Assembly (NCBI GenBank): GCA_017590115.1
Contig: JAGGNK010007448.1
Span: 1,032,815 to 1,096,814 of the forward strand
Origin: Montifringilla adamsi
Lineage: Eukaryota > Chordata > Aves > Passeriformes > Passeridae
Length of the DNA: 64,000 nt
Reading direction: 5' to 3'
The first letter of the stretch is position 1. Every line of letters starts with the position of its first letter. A model generated the notes under the pieces. The model worked only from the letters and a program-made list of their open reading frames with translations. It was not told the origin of the DNA and made no database searches. Made by a program: the position numbers and the translations under genes. This document shows, one piece after another, positions 34,678 through 46,835 of this stretch.

Positions 34678-35395
34678 GGATGCCCAATTCTGCACCTGGG
34701 ATGGGGCAGCCCTGGATGTACAGACTGGAGAAGGGTCCTGGGGGTCCTGGTTGATGGCCAGTTGGACATGAGCCAGCAGTGCCCTGGGGCCAGGAGGGAC
34801 ATCCCTGTCCTGGGGGCATCAGGCCCAGCATTGCTGGCCAGGCCAGGGAGGGATTGTCCAGCTCTGCTCTGGGCTGGGGCAGCCTCACCTCCACTCCTGG
34901 GGCAGTTTTGGGCACCACAGGATGATCTAATGATGACCCCAAGGATCTAAAGCTGTTAGAGAGTGTCCAAGGAGGGACATGAAGATGGTGAAGGATTTAG
35001 ATGGAAACTGTGTGAGGAGTGGCTGAGGACATTTTGTTTGTATCCTCTCTCTGCTGGAGGAGACTGAGGAGAGGCTCTTTGGGATCTGCAGCTCCTCCTG
35101 AGGGGCAGCTCCAGTCTCTTCTCCCTGGGACAGGGACAGGAGCCAAGGAATGGCCGGGGCTGGGCCAGGGCAGCTCAGGCTGGAGCTCAGGGCAAGGTTC
35201 TTCCCCCAGAGGGTGCTGGCACTGCCCAGGCTCCCCAGGGAATGGGCACGGCCCCGAGGCTGCCAGAGCTCCAGGAGCCTTTGGACAGCACTGCCAGGGA
35301 TGCCCAGGGTGGGCTTGTTGGGGGGTCTGGGCAGGAGCTGGGCTGGGCTGGGTGATCCTGGTGGGTCCCTCCAGCTCAGGATTTTCTGTGACTCC
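34678..35395 (+). mobile_element. CR1 LINE 3' portion, about 720 bp
   Basis: Longest CR1 in the window. It starts with 'aattctgcacctgggatggg' (end of ORF2), 'ggtcctggttgatggc' and 'catgagccagcagtgccct', then follows the same path as 16682-17260 to 'ggtgatcctggtgggtccct' and 'gattttctgtgactcc'. It covers the last part of ORF2 and the 3' end. Frames are broken. Confidence 0.94.
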
Positions 35396-36370
35396 CCACT
35401 GACCCTCAGCTGCTCCATGCCCAGAGGCCAGCTGAGCAGTGACAGTGCAATCCCTGCAGTCCCATCCCTGCACCCTTAACCCTCTAGGCAAACACCTCCA
35501 GGCACACTGTCATTGATTCCAACACCATCTGTTCCTTTGCTTATGTTCCTTTGCCACTGATTTCAGGGCAGAGCCAGGAGTGTTTATTTTGTAGATGGTT
35601 TGTGAGCTCAGTCGTTCACTCTAAAGCTGAGAGCTGCACCCACAGAGAGCCCAGAATCCCAGCTTTAGAGGAACCCCTCACTCTTAGCCCACACTGGATT
35701 ACCCAACTCTCACCAGAAGCAATGCAGGGCAATGTCTTCTCTTTGCCTTCTCACATGGAAACTGCACTGGTTTTTCCCCATAATTTAAGCCTGCTGACGA
35801 TGAGCAAGGCCCATTTAATTTGCTGTCCTTGTTTGCTCATTAATTCCACTGAATTACTTTATTTACTAACATGCTTATTCTAAATTACTTGATTACTTAA
35901 CTAAATTTATTTATTTACAGTGGATAGCAGAAGAGAAAAACAGCTGCAGTGGATCCCTGCTGACAGTCCCCCAAACCACAGCCTGAGAGTGGCAGTGAAA
36001 TCCCTGGATTTTGGGTGCTGCCAGCATGTTGCATAAGCTCTGGGCAAAGCAGCAGATGTGTACCTCAGAGGGACATTTCCTCAAACCTGGGGGCAGATTT
36101 TTGTGTTATTTTATTGTTCCCAAATGTTGCTTGTCCAAATGCCCCTGAAGCACAAACTGAGTGGTGTGAACAGCACAGAGCAAGCCATGGAAACTCTCAG
36201 GGGATTCTGGCAGTGTGAGACCTCCTAAATTATGGGATTAACAATGGATTCAGTTGGAAACCACGGAACTCTGAGCAACCAACTGAACAAATGGAGGTAA
36301 ACCAACCCCCCCTTTGGCTTCTTCATTCCTACCAAATGTGCTGAAGTTTCTTGTGTAGGTTTTTATTTAA
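35396..36370. other. non-coding sequence, nothing recognised
   Basis: AT-rich near 35830-35930. No gene is seen. Confidence 0.4.
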
Positions 36371-36588
36371 TAGAATCCTGGAATCACGGAATCTCCTGAG
36401 CTGGGAGGGACCCACCAGGATCCTGTGTCCATCTCCTGTCCCTGCCCAGACCCCCCAGCAAGCCCACCCTGGGCATCCCTGGCAGCGCTGTCCAAAGGCT
36501 CCTGGAGCTCTGGCAGCCTCGGGGCCGTGCCCATTCCCTGGGGAGCCTGGGCAGTGCCAGCACCCTCTGGGGGAAGAACCTTTCAGGC
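36371..36588 (-). mobile_element. CR1 LINE 3' fragment
   Basis: 'agaatcctggaatcacgg', 'gagctgggagggacccacc' and 'ccagcaagcccaccctgggc' are the reversed end of the subfamily seen at 16682 and 34678. It is truncated near 'gggggaagaacctttcagg'. Confidence 0.93.
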
Positions 36589-39500
36589 AGCACAAGCCAA
36601 GAAGAGGAGCAAAATCTGGGTGGTTCTCTGCAGTGCCCTGAAAGAAAATGAACAGCAACTTTTCCAGAACAGCCTGAGGGAGTTCTGCTCATTCTAAGAG
36701 CCTGAATGAGGCTGTGTGGTATTAGAGGGTGGGATGGGAAACAGATTTCAGGGAGAGCTTCCTGAGGGCACCCAGAAGAGAGTCCTCCTTCCAACCCTGG
36801 GCATTTGGGATGAACAACAGCTTGTTTACTCCTACAGAAGTTCCTGCTGCTGGCCTGAGAGGAGTTAGGAAAGATGGTATCTCCAGCAGCTGCTGTAAGC
36901 CATACTGAAATATTTGTTCAGGAATCCATGGTTGTGTGTCTGCTTGGTGTCCAATAAGTACCCAGGGGTCCATAATGGGGCCCAGAAAATTATCCCTTGA
37001 GTCACAGCACAGGATTATGGACCCTCTCTTTAGCATTCAGCTCTGGCAGACCTAAAATCGAGTCAAGCTCAACCTGCTCAGCTCATTTAACTTTTCTGCT
37101 GCAGGTAAGGTGTTGTCTCCTACCCTTCTGATCAGCTTTGGCACTGCAACATGCAGCAGTGAATTCATCTTCCCCAGGGCACAGCAGAAAATGCTGCTTG
37201 GTCTGGTAGTCTCACGATGCAGTTTGGTCTCATGACTGCAGTTTGCAGTCAAACGACCCCCTGTTGTCACATTCCACCTATTTTATCCCTGAATTTGTGC
37301 TCCTGCTGCCCACCATGGGTTCGATCTCAGCACTCAAGATTGTAATATTTACATTCCAATGAGATTTTTGCAGCAGACAAGTTTAAATCTCCTCTTGAAA
37401 TTGCATTAATTTTGCAAACTGAGTATGTGTGGCGATCTTACAGCTACAGCAGGGACAGTCTGGAGTTAACTCTCAACTCTTGGAAGTTAAATGGTATAAG
37501 AGATCCTCATCTGCAGCAGCTGGACACGTTCAGCATCACTCCTGACAAACCCACTGCAAACCCCACAGCTGATTACAATCCACAGCTCTGCGTTGGACCA
37601 TCTGTGCTGTTCCCCCTTGGGAATTCTGGAGCAGCAACACGAAGGTCACCAGTGCAAGTGAGAGATTTTGTCATTGCCTTCAGCTTCACCTCTGTGGATT
37701 TTACAGATTTCCAGCCCCAGGGCCAAGATTTTTCTGCAGTACCCAAGGGTTGCTGAGCTCTTCATCCCCTTCTGGCTCTCATTTCTTGCTGGTTTGGATA
37801 TGCAGGAAAGCAGGCACATTGCCAGGTGCCAGAGGAGGTTCTAGCACAAAGTCTGCCTTCCTGCATTACTTAATTGCTTTTGTTGCATTCCTGGTATTTA
37901 TGTCTTTTTTTCCTACAGGACTGTGAGGAGTATTTGAGCTGTCAGTGGTGCTGTGCATTCCCAGACCTTCCATCTGAGCCAAACAAGCTGAGTTTTTGGA
38001 GAATTTAACAGAGGAGAGGCAGTGATACTGCCAGGGACCAGCATGGGAGTTCCACCAGGCTCTGCTTTGGGTGATTCCCACTGTTGGGCCTGATTTGTGA
38101 CCAAGCAAAATGACCATGGCAATGTTTGTTCCTTGCTCCCAGAAATCCTGTGTTTTACAGGGCTGAAGTGGCACAGCTGAGAGGCTGCTGCTGGAGCAGT
38201 CACACCAGAACAGGGATGTAAATCCCTATTTTTATGCACTTCCAGTAGTAACCTCTGACGTACTGCACCCTTTATCCTGAGGGTGGGGAAGGACCTTTTT
38301 TGCCCTCTCTCATGATTACCATTACATCAGGGCTGAGGCGCAATAAACTGATTTTTCTCCTGCAGCCCACAGGGTCTAGCCTGGCTCACAAATGGTTAAG
38401 CTCCTGCAGCTCAGCAACTCATCTGTAATTAAGGGCATCCATCAATAAAACATCCTCCTCTCTCAGGGTTGACAGGTGCTGAGGGCTGCCTTGAGCTGGG
38501 GTTTATTCCAAAGAGCTCCAAGGGCTCTGCCAATCCCTCGGAGCCTCCCCAGGCTGGTAGCCCTGGGCCGGTGGCAGGGCCGTGGTGCCCATGGCAGGGC
38601 AGGCTGGGGGCCTGTGCCATGCAGGTTTCCAGCTGTGCACAGTCCCTCTGCTTCTGGGCGCTGGGATACTCAGAAATACCAGTTTCTTCATGTTTCACAA
38701 GTGTTCCTGAAAATTCCTGGAAAGGCAGCTTGAGCTGTGCCCGCAGATCTCCTCAGGCCTGCACTGCCCCAGCAGCTCCACGTGCTTTGCAGAACAAGCT
38801 GGATTTTGCTCGTTGCTAATCTGAAACGGGTCAAGGGTAATTTCAACCAATTTTGTATCTGAGGAGGGCTCCAGGGAGAAGTTACAGCAGCTTAGAGAGA
38901 GGCAGCTGCATTCCAGAAATAACTCCTGTTCCCTCAGCACAGGGAACAAACCGGGCACCCTCAGAGCAGCGTGTTTGTTCCAAGCAGCACTCCAGTTTTA
39001 GGGTTTTTCCCAGGACCTGAGGAAACTCCTCCTGGCTTCCAAGAAAACTTTACAAGGGTACTTTAAAGGAAGGCAGGAGCTTTAAGGCAGCGGTGGCCCC
39101 TGGGCTGTCACAAGCACCAGCAGGCCGGGAAAGCCTGGGGAAGCCAGTCCAAACTTCCAGGTTCATTTTAAGGCCAGAAGGAACCCCCTGCCTTGTAACA
39201 TTGCATTCATTATGTCAATTTTCTAATTTCATCTTTTCACTTCTAGAAGGATATAAAATAGTATCAAGTATGGCTACAAGAGTGAAATGAGTTTTTTCGT
39301 CTCCATGCATCAGATCCAAAATGCTGCTGAGATTTTGTGGCTTTCTTATAATTCAGAGCATGCAGCTTGTGAGCTCTTGGTCGAATCATTACCAGGGTTT
39401 ATTCATGCAGAGTTTTACAGAGTCCATCACATTGTCCAGCCTTTATGTGTGAGCTGAAGTGGCCTCTCATCCCCAGCTCAGATCCGAGCTGGGCTCCAGG

Positions 39501-42500
39501 GACCCTGGGCTTGTCAGAAATCCAACATGACGTAACAATTTCATTTGCTGGAAATAAATACCCAGTAAATAATGCCAGCAAAGCTCACTGTTCCTTCAGG
39601 AGGGATGTTTCCATCCATGGAAAACAAACATCTGGGCTTGGGTTTGTTGCTTTATTGCTGCCCATGCTGCCTTTTGCCTTTACAGAGCAGTGGGAGGTCG
39701 CTGTCCAGGGACTCCCTTTATATGACTTTTGTTCAGAAAATATTCTTGAAGATTGCAAAGATTATCCATGAATCATGCCCATAATGCCTAATTTGCTGTA
39801 CACAAACATTTCCACTTTGTAGCAATTTCCCTCATCTCTGGATGAAAGCAAAAAACACAGTGGAAACTTATTTTCCATGAAAACCAGAGGCATTGGAACT
39901 GTAGAGTTGTGCTTCTCAGACTCCTCACCTCACAGTGTTTTCAATGAGTCTGGATACAAAAAGCAACCCATAGGAGATAAAATCTAAAAGAGTGATTGGA
40001 CTCTGCAATGATAGTTGTTGCCTAAGTGGGCAGATGATATTTAAGTTTGTTGCAGCTAAACAGGTAAATTTTAACTAAATTGGTGAATTTATGATTGGTA
40101 ACTAAAGTTTACCAGTACGGTAAGTGAAAAATATTGTGTTCTACAAGCAGAGAGCATCCGGGATATGGGTTTGACCAGGGCAAAAGTCAGTGGTGGAAAC
40201 TGGATATCCAACTGTAGTGGATAAACATCTCTGTAAGATGGGGCTTGCTGGGATAAAGAGAGCAAGAAATGCACATTTTATCTCCAAATTGTGCAATCCC
40301 ATGGACTTTGAATTCTTCAGCCCCCACAGTCATCACCATCTCTAACCAGAGTCTCATCATCTCCATTTAGTCACTAAACCTGGACAAGCTGGACTCTGTG
40401 TCATGGCCCAAGCAGCCAAATTCACCAGGACTGCTCCTGAACCCTGCCTGACAGCAACAGGACTCCTACTCCTCCCCACGGGAAGAAGATGAAAGGTCTG
40501 TTCCAGACGAAAAGCAGAATTGTGTCAGCAGCCCAGGGAAGCTTTGTGCTGACAGACAATATATTGGTGCTGGTTTTGAACTCAAGAAGTATCTCATGTA
40601 GAAATTCTGGGGCACCCCACCTTCCTGATAATCAAGTGGTTCTCAGAGTAGAAGACAAATCATAGTACCTGGCTATAAACACAGACTCAAACATGAAAAA
40701 CAAATCAAAATCTGATTTCTCGTTAGCCCAGCTGCTACTGAACAAGAAAATTCATTATGTCTTCATTAGCAGTCATTTCATAATGACCCTGGACAAACTT
40801 TGCACCAGGACTCGGCCAAAGCACTGTATGCATAGGCAAAATGTTCCAGTTCCTTCAGACTCCGTCAGGAGAAAGTCCCTTTATTGTCCAGCCCGTTGGT
40901 AGCTGAGGCTGCCCTGCCAGGACCTAGCAAAGAGATTCCATTCCCATCTCATCTAGCAATTATTATTCCTTCCAGTTTTCCTAATTTTTCATAATAGCTT
41001 TCCCACCAGAGGTGCTCAGAAGAGCCTTCAGCAGTGCAGGAGACAGCTGTGCTTGGGTTCAGGGTCTGTGTGGGGACACAGGGGTTTGGGGGGGCTCCAC
41101 TGCTCATCCTGCATGGCCACAGAGCAGCTGGCAGAGGATTAGCACAGAAATCCTGGGATGGCCTCACAGCCCTTGTCCAGCCAGCCCAGATCTCACTGCA
41201 AATGTGCAGGAGGAAGATTTCCTTCTTGGCAGTGGGAAGAAAGTCATTGCAGGAGTTTTAGGGGTAAAAATAGAACAAGGGCCAGCCTTGCAGGCTCCAG
41301 GCCCTTCATCTGAGGGTGCAGTCCTGCCTGGGGGACAGGACACAGTGCCTGGGTCACACCTCAGCAGTCACCATAAGGGAGAGAAAAACAGGAGAGATTC
41401 CTGAGATGGGATCAAACAGAAACTGAAATCTGGGGACATGTCCAGGATGTGGGGACAGTGCCATGAAGCCACAGGACTGCCAGGGCTCAGCACAGGCTCT
41501 CCTGGTGCTCACTGGTGCCAGAGGTGCTGCAGCAGTTCCAGCTGCACTCCAGGCCAGCTCTCAGCACTGCAAGGGTCTGCACCGAGGTTAAAACATCCAA
41601 GTATTTCATAGCACACAGACATTGAGAAACATGGCAGAGTTTCAGTCAGGAAAGCAAGGACACAACCTTTCCAGCACCAGGCAGTCTTTCACATTCACCA
41701 CTCCATCACTTCTCATTACCAGGAACATTTATTTCTCACCAAAGTGCTCCCAGCACCAGCACACATTTAAACCATATTATTTTTCAAGTCCAGGTCTGAA
41801 CACAGCCTGTATCAAACTGCTCCATTACTGCCTTCTGCCAGGCAGTCTCTCATGGCTCAGCCATGTGTTCCCAGGCTCCAAGCCCAGCTGCTCTTGGAAA
41901 CCATGCTCCAAGCACATGTTCCTGCATGGGATGTTCATTATTATTTTCAGCTTTATTTATTGGTGCACGTCCTCCCTGTGTGCCCCCAAAGGGCTGCTTT
42001 CAGCAGGGCTTGTATGAAGTTGTTTGATTGGCTTCAGGCTTCTTTGTGAGTTCATCCAATGCCAAGCTCAGGCACTGAACCCATGCCAGGTAATTCATCA
42101 TTTCTCCTTAAATGCTATAGACAGAATCCTGCTCTTAGCTTGTCAGATAAAGGCCTGAGAATTGCCTTTCAGCCCACCTAATGAGGGTTTGTGTTTTTCT
42201 ACGCTTGGGAGGATGGATGGTCTTAATTTCTGGTTTCTTTCAAAGAGAGCAATTTTCTTCCACAAAAAAAGACCAGGAATAATAGACACAATGTGGCTTA
42301 TTCTGAGTCACCCTTTAACCATTTGTACTTATATTTTCTTTTTGTGCATCTACCCTGAAACTCAGAGTCCTCTTCAGCTGCTGCTGTACATTTTCCCCTG
42401 CCATGAGACATTTCTGTGCCTGCGGGTTTAATGCACAGCCAGCATCCGCTCCTGGCCTTGCTGACAGGCTCCACAAATACTTCCCCCAAATTTGAGGTGA

Positions 42501-43021
42501 TCCAGACAGGGATTTTCTATTGCAGTTCTGCAGAAGTTGTCTGTTGGATGTGAGGAAGCTGAGACTTGGTGCACAAGGGACTGTGCAGGTCCAGAGCTCC
42601 TCCTTCTGTGCAGAAATCCCCCAAGGACCAGCCCAGGGCACCACGGGGTGGGATCTACAGGAGGCTCCCAGTCACTCTGGCACTGCCCACACTGAACAAT
42701 TCTACACCAATATCACAGAGGTTCTCACTGGCCAAATGCTAAATGCAAAGCTCTGTTCTCTGAGATTCTTGCTTTCTCCACATTCACCCCACATGTCACT
42801 TCTGTGACACTTTCAGCCCCAGCTGGAAGCTCAGCCTGGGGAGCGCTCAGCCCCAGTCCATCAGACTCAGCCTGGAGGTGGCATCCAAAGGGCTCTCAAA
42901 GGGAGGATGAAGCAGCAGGAAGGAACAAAACATGGACTCCTAAGGAAGCAGTGACAAATGTGAAGAGCTGAGAGGGAGAAATAAATAAACAACTGATTTC
43001 CAGTGGGGAGCAGTGGGGTAT
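36589..43021. other. non-coding sequence, about 6.4 kb, no gene or young repeat seen
   Basis: The longest stretch without a recognised mobile element. AT-rich, repeat-free subsections lie at 37310-37450, 39180-39300, 39770-40150 and 40560-40870. Frames at 37412-37756 and 41622-42017 are open but show no clear domain or splice pattern. Confidence 0.45.
40695..40860. promoter_or_regulatory. candidate conserved non-coding element
   Basis: Repeat-free, with 'ttcattatgtcttcattagc' and 'catttcataatgaccctgg' holding several ATTA cores. Low confidence without alignment. Confidence 0.2.
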
Positions 43022-43507
43022 AAGAGAATCACAGACTGGCTTGGAGTGGAAGGGACCTTAAAGTCCATCCAGCACTACCCCTGTCATGGGCAGGAACACC
43101 TCCCACTGTCCCAGGTTGCTCCAAGCCCCAATGTCCAGCCTGGCCTTGGGCACTGCCAGGGACCCAGGGGCAGCCACAGCTGCTCTGGGCACCCTGTGCC
43201 AGGGCCTGCCCACCCTGCCAGGGAGCAATTCCTAATTCCCAATATCCCATCCATCCCTGCCCTCTGGCAGTGGAAGCCATTCCCCTTGTCCTGTCCCTCT
43301 ATGTCCTTATGAAAAGTCCCTTTCCAGTTCTCTTGGAGGCCCTTCAGGTACTGAAAGGCTACAATAAAGTCACCTTGGAGCCTTCTCTCTTCTCTTCTCT
43401 TCTCTTCTCTTCTCTTCTCTTCTCTTCTCTTCTCTTCTCTGAATAATCCCAATTCTCTCAGCATTTCCTCATATGAGAGAGGGCCCAGCTTTTGGAGCAT
43501 CTTCACA
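43022..43507 (-). mobile_element. CR1 LINE 3' portion containing a (CTTCT)n array
   Basis: Reversed CR1 from its 3' end 'agagaatcacagactggctt' and 'ggaagggaccttaaagtcc' through 'ccagcctggccttgggcac', 'cattccccttgtcctgtccc' and 'aaagtcaccttggagcc'. At the normal 'cttctcttctcc' position it has a 57-bp CTTCT array, then resumes at 'gaataatcccaattctctc' and 'tcctcatatgagag'. Confidence 0.94.
43384..43440 (+). repeat. pentanucleotide microsatellite (CTTCT)n inside CR1
   Basis: About 11 units. The same CR1 position normally reads cttctcttctcc, so the array is an expansion of the element's own sequence. The parallel position at 56720-56735 in another copy is unexpanded. Confidence 0.97.
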
Positions 43508-43845
43508 GCTCGTTTCTTTCAGTTTTTGCGAAATAAGTGCAATAACTATGAAGAGCTCCATTATCATCATTTCTTTGTAAACTCCTGAAGCTGCTGGGCT
43601 GGTGAAAAGGGAATCGCCCATCCTGATGTCCTGACAGGGATGAGCTGAAGGAGAGTAAATTCCAGCTTTGGGTTCACCTTGTGGTGGTGGTTTTGTGTCT
43701 CTGATGGGTTTTGGTGAAGTTTGGAAAGAGAATTGAAAATCTCTGGAGCAGCACATTCCAGCAGTGCTGGGGCCATTTCACACCAGAATTATGAGAAAAT
43801 TATGATATGAAATGTTTGCAGAGGCAAAAGCACCCAAATTTCAGA

Positions 43846-43918
43846 GGCTCCATAGCTCAGGGGTTAGAGCACTGGTCTAGTAAACCAGGGGTCGTGAGTT
43901 CAAATCTCACTGGAGCCT
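43846..43918 (+). tRNA. tRNA-Thr (anticodon AGT)
   Basis: A complete 73-nt tRNA that would deliver threonine to ACU codons (and ACC/ACA once A34 is edited to inosine). All stems pair perfectly: acceptor GGCTCCA with TGGAGCC, D stem GCTC/GAGC, anticodon stem CTGGT/ACCAG, T stem GTGAG/CTCAC. The anticodon loop is CTAGTAA, giving AGT at 43879-43881. The variable loop is GGGTC and the discriminator base is T. The internal Pol III A box (TAGCTCAGGGG) and B box (GAGTTCAAATC) are intact. There is no intron and no encoded CCA, as usual in vertebrates. The first strong terminator is T6 at 43994-43999, about 76 nt downstream; nearer there is only TTT. The body closely resembles the vertebrate tRNA-Thr(TGT) type rather than the common Thr(AGT) body, from family knowledge. 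It stands alone among non-coding sequence. Confidence 0.95.
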
Positions 43919-45455
43919 GAGGAGGATCTGCACCTCCTGCAAAGACCTCACTGCTTTATCTTCCTGTTTATTCCCAAAGTGTTCCTGATGTTGTTTTTTG
44001 GAGCATCCACCCTAGCTTAAGTGAACTATAAATATCCTCCAGCACCTACACCAAACAACAGGCAATGAGAAGCAGAGAAACCAGCAGTGGTCAGAGTTGT
44101 ACCCTTGAAATATATTTAATGTACAGCAATCGGAGAAGGGGAACACCCAGTAATGTGGTTTGGAGCCTTCTGGACCCTGCAGACTTTGTGGGGGTCACTG
44201 ATGGACAAAGCTGGAGTGGCTGCCAGGTATTTACAGTCAGAGCTGGTTTATCTCTTCAGACAGCAGCAGGAGGATCAAATTATGGCTCCAGAGCTCAGTA
44301 ATTGCAGAGCTGGCTGAAAACATCATAAATATGGCTTGTGGAGAAGCAGTAACATCAGTCATCTACAGAACCCTTCTGGGGGGACTGTAAAGTGATAATT
44401 TCTAAGACTAAAGTAATAGGTAAGAATTAACCTGTTTTGCATCTTGAATTCCATTAATTGCTGTCCAGATTTATGAGATTTCCTCCTCTGCCTTTGCACA
44501 TCTCTTTTCCCTATTTATTTTCAAGTAGACTCCCTATATTGAGTCCAAATGAGCCAAACCAGTGATTGAAAAGGTAATTTCTGAATTTCAAAAGGGCCTT
44601 TTCCATCTGAGGGAAGGAAGGCTCAAAAGCCTGAAAGATTTTTTTCTTGTTGAGGGGGACACAGGGTGGCATGAGGGACATGGGGCTTTGTTTGCCTCTC
44701 CCCAGGCTGGTTCCTTCCAGCTCTGTTGTCCCAAAAAAGTGAGCTTGGGAGGGTTGATGTGTTTCCTCCCCATGGGAAGTGACCTGCAGGAATTTCCCTG
44801 CTTTCCTCTGGACATATCCCAGTAAGAACAAAGAAACAGAAGCCAGCAGGGTTCCCATTAATCTGCAATTAATAAACGAGCACAAGTTGCTGTTATTGTA
44901 ACCCCAGGTCCTGCAAAATGGGTAGATGGGTTTTACTAAAAGGGAATTTATCTCCGGGCTGTTGTGGATTTACCTGGATTCCCCCTGTCCCACATTCCAG
45001 TTTTATGTCTTTATCTGGCTTTCAGAGAAGACCACAGAGCAAGACCCAAAAATATCTTTGTGGTTCAAGTTCACTTTTACAATCAGGCTTGCGGGTTCAG
45101 CTTAGCTGAGCCTGGTGGGGATGGAAATGATCCTCTGAAAAATTAATGTCTTTCTGTGCAAAGAGGACAAATGTTCAGGATGTGTTTTGCTGAATTCTTA
45201 ATGCTGACATTAATGCCAGAGGTCCTCTCCAGTGACCCTGCTGCAATGCAGAGCCCAAACTCTCTGATTGTTGAGCATCAGCCTGGGGCAAAGATGACTT
45301 TTGCCAGGGGACCTGGAATCCCTTTGTATCCATACCCATCATCTCCTCTTTCAAAGACAGAGCTTGACTAGAGGGGAAAAGAGGGTGAAGTGGTTTATAT
45401 CCAAATCCTGAATCCCAGGTAAATGTGGGAGGCAGGGAGGGCACCTCTTCATTGC
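43919..45455. other. non-coding sequence downstream of the tRNA
   Basis: No second tRNA is found nearby. 44400-44600 is AT-rich. Frames at 44511-44885 (-) and 44562-44825 (+) are mutually overlapping and unsupported. Confidence 0.4.
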
Positions 45456-45632
45456 CCCCAGGGAATGGGCACGGCCCCGAGGCTGCCAGAGCTCCAGGAG
45501 CCTTTGGACAGCGCTGCCAGGGATGCCCAGGGTGGGCTTGTTGGGGGTCTGGGCAGGGACAGGGGCTGGGCTGGGTGGAACTGGCGGGTCCATCCCAGCT
45601 GAGGGGATTGCAGGACTCTGTGATTCCTTGGT
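45456..45632 (+). mobile_element. CR1 LINE 3' fragment
   Basis: 'gaatgggcacggccccgag' through 'cagggtgggcttgttgggg' and 'gggctgggctgggtgg', ending 'gcaggactctgtgattcc'. 5'-truncated copy of the 16682/34678 subfamily. Confidence 0.92.
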
Positions 45633-46654
45633 CTTTGTTACCTGTGGGGTGGAAATGCTACAGAGACGTTCAGAGGTGTGGGAAGGTCGTGCAGCTCTGC
45701 CCCAGGGATGGGGCCAGGCTGGTCCCCTGTGGGTCTGTTCAGGGCCAAGGCTGTGACCTGCCCAGTCCACGTCCAGACAGGCTTTTATTGCTTTCTTTAG
45801 GGAGATTTAAAGGTGTCTTTCTGTCTATCCATGAAAACTTGCTTTTGATATTCTCCTCACAACTTCAGAATATAGTTTCTATTTTTAAAGCCATCCTGGA
45901 CTCTGTGCATTTCTCTGGAATACTTTTCATTCCCGGGTCTCCTTCCAGGGGTTCCAAGTTGGAGAGAGAAATAATTTCTTTCCTTATAAACAACACTGAA
46001 TTTTGTGGCCCAGCACAGCAGCCTTGCAGCATCGAGGTGCCCCAATCCAAGGACTGTGTTACAGTGCTGCATTTCTGCCTCCATGTCTGTCCTAGGAAAG
46101 GCCACAAATGCCTCAACTAATCCATTTCTTAAGACATGTGGGAAACAATAAATGGTTTAATCCAGTGAGGGAAGCCTTGAGCCAGAGCCAGTGAAAATGT
46201 TCCCATTTTAAAAGAGGTTTTGGACTTAGAAATACAATTGACACTAATATTAAAATCTAACATACACAGAGATCAAAGGGCAGCTTTGTAGCCTCAGCCA
46301 GAAAAAAAAAGAAAAAAAAAAAAGATTAATAAAGTTGGTAGGACTGCAGAATTCAGAGTGGGGAAAAAATCACCCAAATTTATCCATTTCCCAGTTCTCC
46401 CACAATGAATACACTCAATCCATTATGCCAAACAAGATATTGTGGGTTTAACAACAATGTTTAAAAAAACAAATAGGAAATGTTTCTGAAATAATGTGAA
46501 AAAATATGAAATACCAGCTCCATGTTCCAGTGTGCCAGGAACAGAGAGCTGCACAGCATCCACAGGGACATCTGTGCCCATCTTCCACTCACATCCAAGA
46601 GGATTTCTCCAAAGCCTTGGTGCAAGGTTTTGCCCAGGGACATTGTTATCTCCC
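45633..46654. other. non-coding sequence, AT-rich
   Basis: Has an A-rich tract at 46303-46324 (A runs broken by G). No gene is seen. Confidence 0.4.
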
Positions 46655-46835
46655 TGCCTTTTAAGCACTGGAACAGGCTCTCCAGGGAAGTGCTGGAGTC
46701 ACCATCCCTGGAAGTGTTCAAAAAAAGAGATGTGGCACTTTGAGATATGGCTTAGTGAGCACAGGGGTGTTTGGCCAAAGGTTGGACTTGATCCTGGAGG
46801 TCTTTTCCAGCCTCAGTGTTTCTGGGATCTCCTGG
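46655..46835 (+). mobile_element. CR1 LINE 3' end, old subfamily
   Basis: 'ggaacaggctctccaggg', 'catccctggaagtgttcaaa', 'gatgtggcactttgagatat', 'aaaggttggacttgatcctg' and 'gaggtcttttccagcctcag' follow the older CR1 tail in order. Confidence 0.85.

Noticed and set aside
37412..37756. Forward frame that faintly recalls a ligand-gated channel extracellular segment
   Set aside because: The resemblance is a few spaced residues; no Cys-loop or membrane segments are seen and no splice sites fit.
45425..46120. 231-codon forward frame
   Set aside because: It begins inside a CR1 and continues into ordinary AT-rich sequence without a known domain.
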